Source: Haematococcus lacustris (Eukaryota > Chlorophyta > Chlorophyceae > Chlamydomonadales > Haematococcaceae). From it: a DNA stretch of 64,000 nt. Shown in pieces: positions 11,871 through 36,172 of this stretch (position 1 is its first letter; each line of letters opens with the position of its first letter). The DNA lies in assembly GCA_030144725.1 (NCBI GenBank), contig JASKMD010000006.1:6063912-6127911 (forward strand), read 5' to 3'. The notes under the pieces are model-generated. The model was not told the origin of the DNA, searched no databases, and worked only from the letters and a program-made list of their open reading frames with translations. Position numbers and translations under genes: made by a program.

Positions 11871-12472
11871 TCATGCCATGTGCCATGTGCTCATGTGCCA
11901 TCTGGAACACTGCCAAACTATCCCACAGTGACCTGCTGATGAGGGTCATCAAGGCAAATGTGGAGTTAGGCAGGAGTTGCCAAACCAGCTGGAGTGCTCA
12001 GTTCCAGCTGGCCGTCAGAGAGCTGATGGGGGGTGAGTTTACTTTGAGCCCGGACATGGTCCTAGGCACCAAGGCTATGGAAGTCAAGTGGCTCGAGAGG
12101 TGGGGGAGGCGTTGGGTTGGGTTTGAGGGAGACCCTAGACTGCCTGAGACGGTGCATCGGGAGAGATGTTCGTATGCTGCATGGTTTAAGCATGGGGACG
12201 GCATTGGCATCAATCACATGGCACCACACCTGCTTAACAGACAGCTCTCTACAGAAGTTCGCACGAGCCTGACTAGGTTCAGGTTAGGCAACAGCGGTCT
12301 GGGGGTGGAGAAGGCTCGGTTTGAGGGGGTAACTTTCATTCATCGCACATGCACCAGATGCAGAGAGGGGGTAGTGGATGACGCCATGCATTTCATCTTT
12401 GAGTGCACTGCCACGAGTTCCATCAGGGAGCAGCCGGAGTTTGCCATGACTTTACAGAACAGAGAGCAGTGA
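11871..12472 (+). pseudogene. Non-LTR retrotransposon (LINE) ORF2 C-terminal fragment
   Basis: An open frame of about 200 codons runs to TGA at 12470-12472. Its last 70 residues read RTSLTRFRLGNSGLGVEKAR, followed by a C-x2-C-x8-H-x4-C cluster (TCTRC...DDAMHF..EC). This is the typical zinc-knuckle end of plant and algal L1-type reverse transcriptases. The endonuclease and polymerase domains are missing, so this is a 5'-truncated insertion. A 3' UTR of about 150 bp follows and ends in GTGTAAGCCACATCATCATC. It lies just after the solo Fanzor 3' block, from which it is separated by GCCATGTGCTC repeats. Confidence 0.7.
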
Positions 12473-12605
12473 GAACTTGCATGACTTCATGTTGAGCCCA
12501 TGTGCACCTCTGTTTGTGCACCTTGCTTTGAAGTGCGTTACAGAAAGTCCCGAACCCCTAGAGGGGGAGGGCGGCCTAGCAGCCTAACGGCTGACGGCTT
12601 AAGCG

Positions 12606-12701
12606 GTGTAAGCCACATCATCATCCTTAGTCACAGCTGACCCGGGGGAAAATGTCCGACGCAGTGCACATGGCACATGATGATGATGATGTGGCTTACA
12701 C
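12606..12701. repeat. 20-bp perfect inverted repeat with ATC/GAT tails
   Basis: GTGTAAGCCACATCATCATC at 12606-12625 is exactly reverse-complemented at 12682-12701, with 56 bp between. The left arm is the 3' end of the LINE fragment. The right arm looks like the 3' end of a second copy in the opposite orientation. Confidence 0.9.
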
Positions 12702-12989
12702 AGTGTGACACGTCCTGAGGAAATTTGAAAAATTATCGCGTATCACGTACAGGCCATCCCAGCATGTAAGACTTGCACCGCTCGGCTCAGCAAGTCGCCG
12801 TTAGCTCCCTGCCGGATGTCCAACCTCGCAGCCCGCCAAGCATCTGCACCAAGTGAAGCCTTGAGAACTGTCCAATCAGCAGAGTGCGGTGTTATAGACC
12901 CCGTGCACATCTCAAAGCTACTAAACGCTGAAGTGCTGACTTGTTTGCTCCTTGCGAGTGCACCGGCCGACGATGCCGTAAGAACATTG
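12702..12989. other. Short gap between LINE relics and the hAT-like element
   Basis: No feature is recognised. If the right arm of the inverted repeat is a LINE 3' end, this stretch may be 3' UTR of an opposing, decayed LINE copy. Confidence 0.3.
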
Positions 12990-13495
12990 GCGTCTATTTA
13001 AATGCGTAGCTGCGAGAATGAACTTGTTAGGCTCACTAAGCGTGGTCCCGACTGCATCCATGCAGGGTTGCTGCAAGCCCGGCCACAGGTCCTGCCAGGG
13101 CGACTCCTGAGCTGAAACTACACCTGCAGGCTTGTTATAGCATAAGGTATGCACGGGACTTGCTTGCAGCGCAGTGCACACAGTGGGTGCAGAATGGCAG
13201 GGAATGTCACTCATCACACACTGTGTGGTGTCAAGGAGCACGGACGTGATATTCATCAACGAAACTTGTAGGGTGTGTTAATAACGGTCTTAGCAATGCC
13301 CTGCCTTGGTTTCAGCTAAAGGTAAAAATGCAGGCAATTACAGCATAGTTATAACCAAAGAATGCAATGCTGTAAGTTATGCCATTGCCCTACAACTCAA
13401 ACGTGCAAAACTTCCTATGTACACTGTGCAGGTACATACTAACGTTCGCACATCGCAACAACGGGTAAGATGTGCAGCTGGAGGGTGTGCCTTTG

Positions 13496-16150
13496 CTAAA
13501 GGTCTGAGCACCGTTCATCTGTGTTGTTTGTGTCAATTGAGTCAAGTGCATCAAGCAATCCACCAACTGTCCTTGCTGGCGGACCCTTGCCTACCACGCC
13601 CCACAAATGCCTCAGTTGATGTAGGGTTAGCTTAAGCGTGTTTTGAGGCATTGGCTGGATCGTGGAACGGTACATGGCCATAGCTTGGACTTGTTGTGTT
13701 GCCATTCTTGCCCGATTGTTTGCTTGCTCCTTAGCAGCCAATTGTTGCTCCACTGCCGTGGCCCTGCACCGCTGACGTGTCTCAGTTGACGCAAACCTCA
13801 TGGTGATGGACAGCTCCGCTGCCGCACGCTTCTGCCTTCTATGTTGCTCTTGTAGCTTGCGCCTATTGCCCGCTTGTGCTCCAGCCGTGATTGCAAAAGA
13901 GGTGGGAGTAGAAGTGGTGGCGGGGGCGGGGGCGGGGGCGGGGGCGGGGGCGGGGGCGGGGGTGGGGTGTGGGCTGGGGATGTCAGCACTGTTGGTTGCA
14001 GCTAAGAGCGAAGGGCTGGCAGCGGTGCTGATGGGGGTGGCTACAAGCAGGCATGAGGGGGCCTTGGCATCTGCCACGCACCGCCGCTTCGCAGCCCTGT
14101 TTGCTGCAAGGCTGTCCTCTGTGATGTATTGGTACCAAGTGTGCAATGGCTCAGTGTGGGCCTTGACATGGGCTGCCACCTGCGCCGCTCCCATCCTGTC
14201 GACTCTGCTGCTGCTCAATGGCTTCAGGGCTGTCTCGCACCCCGCGTTGGTGATGGGCACCGGACGATACACTCGAGCTAGATGCTCTTCAATTTTTGGT
14301 GTGAGGTGTCCAGTAAGGGAGGTGTACTGCAAGCACAGAGCACAACGGCCACAAGGACTGAGAACATGGGTAGTTGCCATCCCTTGTCCTACCTATCCAT
14401 TACTCAGTACTCCCTTGTCCTACCTACTCAATAACAATACCCGTCCTGATATGTGTTGCCCTCACCAACAACTGTAGACGGGGTGTTGTTGCGTCCTGGG
14501 GGAGTTGGTCAAAAACCAGCCTTGCTGCGTGCCGACGTGCCAACACATCAGTATCGCCCAATTGGGCAAAGCTATACGGCATGTTGGCCATGAAGCTCAT
14601 GCGCTCAGTATAGTAACTTGGAACACCTCATGGATTGGATGATGTTGCTCCTGACCTGCCTCAGGCTGTGCGCATACACGATCGAGAAGATGCAACTCTT
14701 GTTGATGCCGGGAATGCCACTGACAAAAGTGCCTGCTCTTGCCTGCTTGTGCCCATGACATGTAGGGTTGGAAGAAGCAACGGTTCATGGAAGCAAGCAG
14801 TGCGCAATGAACTAGCAACTCGGAGGAGCCTGTCAACAACATCTGCAATGCTATCAAGTTCGTATGGGAGGGTGTATTCCATGTGGTGGGTGGAGAGGTA
14901 GTTATGCGCTTGTGGAGGGCAGTGACAAGGCTACTGTGGTGCTCACTACAGTAGAGAGCAATACGGCCATATGTTAGCCATCGTGTCGTGCATGCCTCCT
15001 CTACCAAAGGAATGCCAGGCAAAGGGTCCTTGCGGAACTCTATGCTAATGTGGTCCAACACCCAATACAAGTCAGTGTTGTACCCTGCCCTACTGTACAA
15101 CTTGCTCTTCCCTGCTACCTCAAAACCATGCTTGGCTGTGTTGTGAAGGATGTGGCAGCAGCAATGTACTGGGTACACAGGGTGTTGTTGAATACCATCA
15201 GCTTGCAACATGTGTGATAAGTGGGTCACTACACTCTTGTTGGTGCCCACGTTAGTGCTGCAACTGTCCACCGTGACAAATTGCACCTTCACACCCCATA
15301 ACCCCACTTTCTCCATGTGCAATTTAATGGCTGCTGCTTCATGATAGGCATCTCGTGCTTTGGGGTGGAAACATCCTAAAGTGAACTCCATTGGATCAGT
15401 AGCAGCCATTGGAGCCCTTAAGGCAGCAACGGCAGCCATTGGAGCAGCAGCCATTGGAGCAGGGGCTGACGGGGCTGGGCGGACAGGTGTGGCACCACCC
15501 CCGCCTGGTGCTGATGGGGCTGGGCGGACAGGTGTGGCACCACCCCCGCCTGGTGCTGATGGGGCAGGGCGGACAGGTGTGGCACCACCCCCGCCCGGTG
15601 CTGATGGGGCTGGGCGGACAGGTGATGGCTGCCAACTTGAAATGAGAAATTGCAAAGAGGGGAGAGCTCTGTTATCTGGTGTGCGGAGCGCTCTGAAGTG
15701 TCGGTCAGCTTCTACCACCATTGCGACTTCACGCACACGCAGAGAGGAGGAGAGACGGGGTGTGATGAGGGGCAACAACTCTGCTGCTGTGGCTGCGGCA
15801 TCCTCACCCATGAGTAGTTCCAGTACGCTGTTGGGCGTGTAGTGTTGCATGAACCCTTTGTTGAGGTCCACGACCACAATGGTGATCCCCAATAGCATGA
15901 CAATCCAAATGACCCCGATTTGATCTAGCCAGGCCGCTGGATTGGCGAAGTGCTGACCCCACTGCGCAAGGCTCACGGGGTCAGGCCAGTGGCATGAGAA
16001 CATGGGCGACTCAATGGGTAGTAGATTCTGCTCGATGCTTTGCAACACCCTTAATGCCCGCTGGTTATGCCGTTGCTCAGCCAAGTCCACCAGTGTAAAG
16101 ACACCATGAACCATAAGATCACGAATTAAACTCGCTCCCTGCAAATGCAA
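13496..16150 (-). CDS. hAT-like transposase (RNase H-fold DDE), probably degenerate
   Basis: The main frame, 16150-14597 (517 codons), contains QFVTVDSCSTNVGTNKSVV, which fits the first catalytic Asp block. It then has PVYPVHCCCHILHNTA and EEACTTRWLTYGR, matching the H and TRW landmarks of hAT transposases. A Gly/Pro-rich in-frame repeat interrupts it. The frame stops at 14597, yet a neighbouring frame continues the protein (FMANMPYSFAQLGDTD near 14590). A plausible intron then leads to YTSLTGHLTPKIEEHLARVY and a Pro-Ala-rich tail ending near 13500. The break near 14600 may be a frameshift. Upstream exons toward 17280 are possible (MVSAKGKNAGNSG). Related superfamilies cannot be excluded. Confidence 0.45.
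15474..15628 (-). repeat. 45-bp in-frame tandem repeat in the transposase (about 3.5 copies)
   Basis: The unit encodes PVRPAPSAPGGGGAT on the minus strand. Copies are nearly identical, and the 45-bp period keeps the frame, so the protein gains a Pro/Gly linker without a stop. Confidence 0.9.
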
Positions 16151-16508
16151 ACCGGCACCGGTTGCATTAGTCGTACATGATCATGATCATGCATGGTTAC
16201 GTGAGCATTGCACACACAACATGCATATGCATGGCACCACACCTGTATTGCTGTGCCTGATAACTCCAACCCATGCCACAAAGACTCGAGTCCACAGCGG
16301 CCTTGCCCGGCATTGTCATAAGGTACAAGCCCAAAAGATAGTAACTGAGCCAACACGCACTGCTGGGAAGGGGTAGAACCAGGCGACAAGGAAGGCTTTG
16401 GGGCAGGGGTTGCGGGGGCTGCGGGGGCAAACAAGGATGCCCAACTCTTCCTCCCACTGGGCCCAATGACACCACCGCTGTAACTGCCTCCTTGGGGATG
16501 GATTGGCG

Positions 16509-16790
16509 CCACACCTTGCCCTCCAGCCCCCCCCCCTCCGGGACCCATGCTGCTGCTGCTGCTGCTGCCCAACACCGGGGCAGGTGGCGGGGAGCGTGGC
16601 GAGGGTGGTGCCCACTGCCCCAGCACCACACCTTGCCCTCCAGCCCCCCCCCTCCGGGACCCATGCTGCTGCTGCTGCTGCTGCCCAACACCGGGGCAGG
16701 TGGCGGGGAGCGTGGCGAGGGTGGTGCCCACTGCCCCAGCACCACACCTTGCCCTCAAGCCCCCCCCCCAGGACCCGTGCTGTTCCTGCT
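16509..16790. repeat. 117-bp tandem repeat (about 2.4 copies) containing a CTG run
   Basis: Copies begin at about 16509, 16626 and 16742 with CCACACCTTGCCCTC, each followed by a C-tract and (CTG)6. On the minus strand it reads as a Gln-rich segment, probably upstream of, or in an early exon of, the transposase. Confidence 0.9.
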
Positions 16791-17600
16791 GTTACGTATG
16801 CTAGCTTCCATCTTCACCCGTTGCACACATTTGCAGTGGGCTACAAGGGGAAGGTGCATTGCATCACACCCAGCTCGGAGTGTTTTGTCAACAAGGGTGG
16901 CTGGCCCTAGAGGATCACCGCGCTCATAGCCAAGATGGGCCTGGCCGCTGAAGTTAGAAACATCACGTAGTACTTCCCAGACTGTGTCTCTCCCATCCTC
17001 GTTGGGTGCCATGCACAAAGTAGTCCATGCTTTCCATTTGCCTTGCACACATGGTGCAGTCGACACCTTGCAGATCACGCAGCGGTCCAACTTGACCAAA
17101 GCGCCCTCCACCTGCACATCTTCCCCTTTGTAGGGATGTGGGAACGTTGGCATGTACCTGCAAAGTGTACATAGGAAGTGTTGCATGTGGGGACTTGTTG
17201 GGCTATGACATCCTTCACGGCATTGCGGTCTTTGGTTGAAACTATGCCGGAATTGCCTGCATTTTTACCTTTAGCTGAAACCAAGGCACAACACTACTGT
17301 GACCATTGTCGACACCCCTTATCAGTCTCATAGCTTTATTTTACGTTCGTGCCCCTTAGCACCACACAGTGTGTGATGTGATGTGATCACCTGCCACTGT
17401 GCACTCGCTGCATGCATGGTGGTCCAGCCAATTTATTGCGTACCTTATGCACAAACGAGCTTGAAGGTGTAGTTTCAGCCCAGATGTCGCCCTAGCTGGA
17501 CCGGGGGCCGGGTTTGCAGCACCCCTGCATGGTCGCAGTCGGGTCCACGGTTAGTGAGCCACAAGCGCTCATTGTTGCAGCTATGCAACGGAGCAAGTGC

Positions 17601-19211
17601 GAGCTGTCCTTACTCGCAGCTAACCCAGCAGGACGGCCGACGACATGTGTTCGGGAAAAGTTTGCGACTCGGGCAGCGAGCGGTACGGGGCTATACACAG
17701 CAATTAACCCCTTGGCCCTTTTACCCTAACCCTACCCTGTCCTATCACCAACACCTCCAAGTCTCCTACACCACCACTTCCCCCCTCCCCCTCACTTTCC
17801 TCCGACATCGAAGTCCCCTCCCTACCCTACCCAGCAGCCAGGAGGAAGGCCCCTCTTGTCCGCCTTCGCCCCGCCCAATCTCATTCCTCTTCTCCCTCTC
17901 CTGCCTGCCCTCTCTTCTCCTCCCTCTTCTACCTAACCCCCTATAAGAAGTGGCTAACCGCCTGCCGGTAAGTGGCTGACACCCAGCCCAGCCTAGCTGG
18001 CCTCCTGCCCCTTGGCCTCTTCCTCCTTGCCTCTGCTGTCCCACCACCACCACCTCCAAATCCGCAACCCCCACCCCAGCGGGCAGCCTGGAGCGGGCAG
18101 CCTGGAGCGGGCAGCCTGGAGCCAGCGCTAGTACTAGCAGCCAACACAACCCTCTCTAGCCATGCCATGCCCACACACGACAATGACCCATCCCATCCCT
18201 CTCTCAAGGGGACAGCCAAGCCAGTTAAACAGCCAAGCCAAGCCAAGCACTTGGGTGGTTGCTAGTCCGTGCTTGGTGTGCGACATGGCTTGTTGTTAGT
18301 GTTGTTGAGTTGGTCATGTCGCTGTTGTTGTTGGTGGTGGTGCGCTGGCCTTAGTGTTGTTGTTATTGTTGGTGTTGTGTTGCAGTGCATTGGTCAGCAG
18401 TCCCGTAGGTCTTGTGCTTTGGCAATAAGCCAGTGTAACATCGATGAGTGTCCAGCAATTATCCATCCCCCATCGAATCGGTGGATGGAGCCGACTCGAA
18501 ACATGCCTCGAACATGCCCCGAACATGCCTAAAATATACCTCGAACATGCCTAAACCATGCCTCGAAGTCACACAAATCGATACCCCCATCGAATCGACA
18601 GCTTACCCCATCGAAAGACTGGGCCGATACCAGTCGGCGTCGATCCCCCTATTCGGTCCGCAATCGAGGCGGGATCGGCGGGGGGGAAAATGTCCGACGT
18701 TATTGCACAACGACCATTTACACATTGACCAATCGGCGAAAATCGAACATGTTTACGCCCACATGTTTACGGCTTAGAAGCCAATGTCAGACTAGGTCTG
18801 GGTGAAAATCAGGGTTGCGGTAGCGGGTGGCGGTTATCGCCGGAATGCGCCACCGGCAGCCGGACGTCCTAAGTCCAGGCCTTGCATACACAAGACTCGT
18901 CCATATCGCACTGCTGCAGCTAGGCGTCTACGCATGTCTTCGTCTACAACGAAGTCGTGTCGTGCTCCAGTGCAGCTTAACACTGATCCGGAGACATCAC
19001 TAGCAACCCTGGCGCGTCTACCATCAACTTGATTGCGACTGGGTGGGCGGCCGGGTAAATGGGGGATGTATATGTGACGTCCTGTCGCTTCTGTCGCTGC
19101 GCATGTCTCCCTCGCTCGTAGCTCTGTACGAGCTCCGGCCACTGTCTGGACGGCCTGCCCACTTTCAAAACCTCGCCGAACCTCTCCGTGCATCCGCGAT
19201 GTCTCGAGTGT
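17601..19211. other. Intergenic, low-complexity and small repeats
   Basis: A C/T-rich stretch (17700-17960) is followed by GGGCAGCCTGGAGC x3 (18078-18122), then CTCGAACATGCC/CCGAACATGCC words (18500-18560). CATCGAATCG words occur at 18470-18620. The string GGGGAAAATGTCCGACG near 18684 also occurs at 12646, hinting at another dispersed repeat. No gene is recognised. The right edge is the 3' end of the minus-strand AMP deaminase gene. Confidence 0.4.
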
Positions 19212-33089
<13,878 letters not shown>

Positions 33090-33120
33090 TGCAGGGAAAG
33101 GTGCGGGATCTGGCTCACCG

Positions 33121-33151
33121 CGGCAAGAGCTAGTTCAGCTAGCTCTTGCCG
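33121..33151. promoter_or_regulatory. Perfect 13-bp hairpin just upstream of the AMP deaminase N-terminal exon
   Basis: CGGCAAGAGCTAG (33121-33133) and CTAGCTCTTGCCG (33139-33151) are exact reverse complements around a TTCAG loop. The hairpin lies 32 bp upstream of the proposed start at 33089, in the probable 5' UTR or core promoter. Function is unknown. Confidence 0.6.
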
Positions 33152-33726
33152 TGCATGTGATCACGCGCGCTTCTCGTGCGACACAGTGAAAGTAAACCAA
33201 CCGAGTGCGCCAACTGACTACCTCCCCCCGTGCTTTTGACGAAGCCGCCACACCAGGCTGGCGGCTGAGTGCTGCAGACATGACGCAAGATTGTAGAAGG
33301 CCAATGTCAAGTTGAGGGGCGGAGAACCTACGCACACGTGAAGACAGCCAAGTATCAACCTTGCCAGCTTTGAGCCTAGACATGCAGGTCCTCTCAAGGG
33401 AACAGGTAGATGGGGTGTGGGACCATAACCCACAGCAGACCTGCTGTGCCTGACCCTACTAACGTGAGCCTCACGGTGAGGCCTGACGAGTTACTTGCGT
33501 TCACCAGGCTCCACTGGGGCTCCACCGCTGCAGCTTGTTACAACGCATACTTTCCTACTACTAGTGCGCTATCTAACATCCGAACTATACCTAAGACAGC
33601 CGGCACCAATACCTAATTTCCTACCCCCACTCACTCACGAGGGTGGGCCGTTATGTGTTGGCATGAAACAAAAGCTCTGATGTAAGCAACAGCTGAAGCA
33701 TCGCCTAGAACACACATGCTACTGTG
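33152..33726. other. Intergenic, no gene recognised
   Basis: Between the proposed AMP deaminase start and a Fanzor-like fragment. It should include the AMP deaminase promoter. Two short plus-strand frames have no family signature. Confidence 0.35.
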
Positions 33727-34337
33727 CTACAGGAGCTGGGCTTGGGCCTTGGGTGCTCGGTCTCGCAGCTTCTTGAAGCCCAATGCTGGGTACTCCTTGC
33801 CATTGGCAGGAGCCGCTCCTCGGTGTTGCCACCTGCACAGCTCCAGTGGGCGCCACTTGCTCTCCCCTGCCCGCTGGAGGTTGAGGCTGCGTTGCAGTCC
33901 CTGTCCACCCATCTGCCAATGTCCCCAGGGGTAGCCTGGTCCAGCTTAGGGCACCACATGCGGCCCCGCACCGGCGCCTCAAACCGCTTGCTCCAGGCTG
34001 ACCGCAACAAGTGATGCTGCACCTGACCTGGCTGGGGCATCCAGCCTACAGGCCTGGTGGGCTTGCTGCGGTCCAGCTCCGCCTCACAGGGCTGGGGGCT
34101 GTTCATAGCTGAGCTGACCCTGCTGGTGCGGAACTCATCCACAGTCACCACCTTGCCTGGCAGCCTGTCTGTTGGCCTTCCGCTGTTGGGCCTCTCCACC
34201 ACCTTGCGGCAGGCCTGCAGCACAGCCTTGGCACCCCACCCACCCCGGGTGCCAATGCCTGCGTTGCCACAGAACACCACCAGCTGCTTGCGGGTCCCCC
34301 ACCGCTGTTGGGACACCATGGCTGCCTCCTCCTCCAG
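33727..34337 (-). pseudogene. Fanzor-like C-terminal half (RuvC-II and RuvC-III), frameshifted
   Basis: The frame begins after an acceptor at 34338 with LEEEAAMVSQQRWGTRKQLVV. It continues FCGNAGIGTRGGWGAKAVLQA and GKVVTVDEFRTSRVSSA (RuvC-II Glu), then MWCP, then GRWVDRDCNAA (RuvC-III Asp). Directly after DRDCNAA one base is missing. The true continuation, LNLQRAGESKWRPLELC and so on to KAQAQLL-stop, lies in the next frame (33912-33727). The N-terminal half and RuvC-I are absent upstream. The sequence differs from the other fragments (LCRWQHRG against LCWWPEQG), so it is a separate subfamily. Its 3' flank lacks the conserved non-coding block of the others. Confidence 0.7.
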
Positions 34338-35823
34338 CTGCATGGCACACGATGCACACAATGCGCATGACATCCTTGAAAGGATTGGGGACATGGCACC
34401 TTGCAGGTCACATGTGGGGCAGTCATCAGCCTCTGGCCCTGCCCCTCCCCCCCTACCCTTGGCATTCCTACCTGCTTGATGTACAGATTCTTGAAGTATA
34501 GATTTTCAGGTGACGAAGACAGCAGCGCTGTTACCAGGAGCTTGTAACAGCAGTGCTACGACAGCCACCATGGCTGTGATGACACTAAGCTTGATCCTGA
34601 GAAATTGGTCACACAGGCGCTTGCTCAACAACTGGTATGCCTGGGGGCCTGTGGATCACCAGCACGGGAGGGGGGAGTAGGCTGGCTTGCCCTTGACAGT
34701 TTGCCCTTCTCAGCCTTGGCAGGCTGGGTAGCCTTGGCGGGCCCAAGGCTGTGGGTCAAATAGCGTGTAACAGTAGAGGCTGTAGGGCTGCGTATCTCTG
34801 CTGCCATGTTGTGTATGTGTGCTTCCTCAGGTGCTACCTGGGATGCAAGTGAGTGCGCATGCTGTGAAGCTATGCGGCTTGGTTGTGTGGTCAGGCTGCT
34901 AGGCTGGATAGCTTTGCTGCCATGTTGTGTATGATGTTCTCTGCATGGAATGCAGGAGTGTAGGCTGTAGCTGATGGTCTCTGTGGCTGAAGCCAGCAGG
35001 GTGCATGAAGCGAGAGATGTGCTGTGTGCCGTCTCTGTGGCTGATGCCAACAGGGCTGATGGGATGGGACTGCGGCTCTGGAGGTCTCGCTCGAAGCGGG
35101 ATGCGACGGTGCAACACGACTGCGACTGTACCTGTGCAAGGTGTTCTCCTCATAGAAGCGTAGAAGGGCATCCGAGCTCTCCGCTGTGGGGCTCCGCTAA
35201 TGTTAGAGTTGAGCTGCAAATGGTCGACCAAGTCGTCCCAGAGCGATGTCGACAGTAGAACTGTGGGTTGGAGAAGCGGCGAAGGGTGGCGAATGGTGCA
35301 CTGATCGCTGGGTCAGATGAGAGTGCATGCCTAAGACGTCGAGATATGACTACTGGCTGGCCCCCATGCTACTTTGCCCTGCTTGTCGTTTCTGTCAGCT
35401 TGAGACGATGCCTGGTAGGTTGATTTTTTGTGTGGTGTGGCTCTCTGCAGGCTGGTGCACTGCAGGGTGCTGTTCTCTGCTTGAGCAGGGTGATGTTGTT
35501 GGTGGTCACAGCTGGGTGTGCTCTGTGCCTAGAGGTGGCTAGGTATGTGTTGTCGCTGGTGTTAGGCGTCTCTGCATAGGGCAGGAGTGCAGCTATGTGT
35601 TCTCTGTTTGAGCAGGCTGGTTGTGTTGATAGAGATGAGGCTCTGCATAGGGCAGGTTGTGTAGGGACCTGCAAGGAGCAGGTTGGTGTAAGGTTGTGCA
35701 GCCTAGTATGTTGCAGGGTCTCAGCAAGGCGCTGGATGTGTGTTGGCTGCAGTTTCACTATGATGTAACTCTGCTAAGGGCAGGCTATGGACGGTTGGCT
35801 GCTTCTGTGGTCAGGTTTGGTGC
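34338..35823. other. Repeat-rich intergenic stretch
   Basis: GTCTCTGTGGCTGA-GCCA-CAGGG recurs at about 34977 and 35031. TTGCTGCCATGTTGTGTATG recurs at about 34798 and 34914. CTCTGCATAGGGCAGG recurs at about 35570 and 35640. These are diverged tandem units. A minus-strand frame of 141 codons at 35050-34625 is Ser/Thr-rich with no domain. No gene is called. Confidence 0.4.
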
Positions 35824-35825
35824 TA

Positions 35826-36172
35826 CACTCCTACAAATTAATCCCTGCGTCCGTCCCTGCGTGTTGACCGACCTTGTCCGATCGGGCTGAAATTTTGATA
35901 GATGGTAGTTTGCAGAAAATAAAACATATTTTCTCAGATTCAATATTTCCAAAAAATCAAAGGCGGCTGCGCTGTGGCCCTGTGGCTAGAGTGCAGGGAT
36001 GAGTGCAGGGATAGGTTGCGGGCCACAGCGCAACAGCTGTTGATTTTTTCAAAATATTTTTCTTGCAAAATGTGTTTTATTTTTTGCAAACTACCATCTA
36101 TTAAAATTTCAGCCCGATCGGACAAGGTTGGAAACACGCAGGGACGGACGCAGGGATTAATTTGTAGTAGTG
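35826..36172. mobile_element. 347-bp fold-back MITE with about 140-bp terminal inverted repeats, TA-flanked
   Basis: The ends read CACTCCTACAAATTAATCCC and, in reverse complement, CACTACTACAAATTAATCCC. Pairing continues through GCGTCCGTCCCTGCGTGTT, CCTTGTCCGATCGGGCTGAA and ATAGATGGTAGTTTGCA. The centre pairs again through GCGCTGTGGCCC/GGGCCACAGCGC, so nearly the whole element folds into one hairpin. TA dinucleotides flank both sides (35824-35825 and 36173-36174), as expected for Tc1/mariner-type insertions. There is no coding capacity. Confidence 0.85.

Larger units (their letters stand above)
12990..17600 (-). mobile_element. hAT-like DNA transposon with long diverged inverted end repeats
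   Basis: About 500 bp at 12990-13500 (plus) is recognisably the same as 17600-17110 read on the minus strand. Shared blocks, in order, are CCATGCAGGG-TGCTGCAA, GCTGAAACTACACCT, CATAAGGTA-GCA, TCACACACTGTGTGGTG, TTGGTTTCAGCTAAAGG, AATGCAGGCAATT and CTTCCTATGTACACT. Between them lies the transposase frame on the minus strand. The pair could be long terminal inverted repeats of one element, or the 5' ends of two copies in opposite orientation. Target-site duplications were not found by eye. Confidence 0.55.

Noticed and set aside
18834..19193. 119-codon minus-strand frame downstream of AMP deaminase
   Set aside because: Arg-rich, no recognisable domain, and it overlaps the likely 3' UTR.
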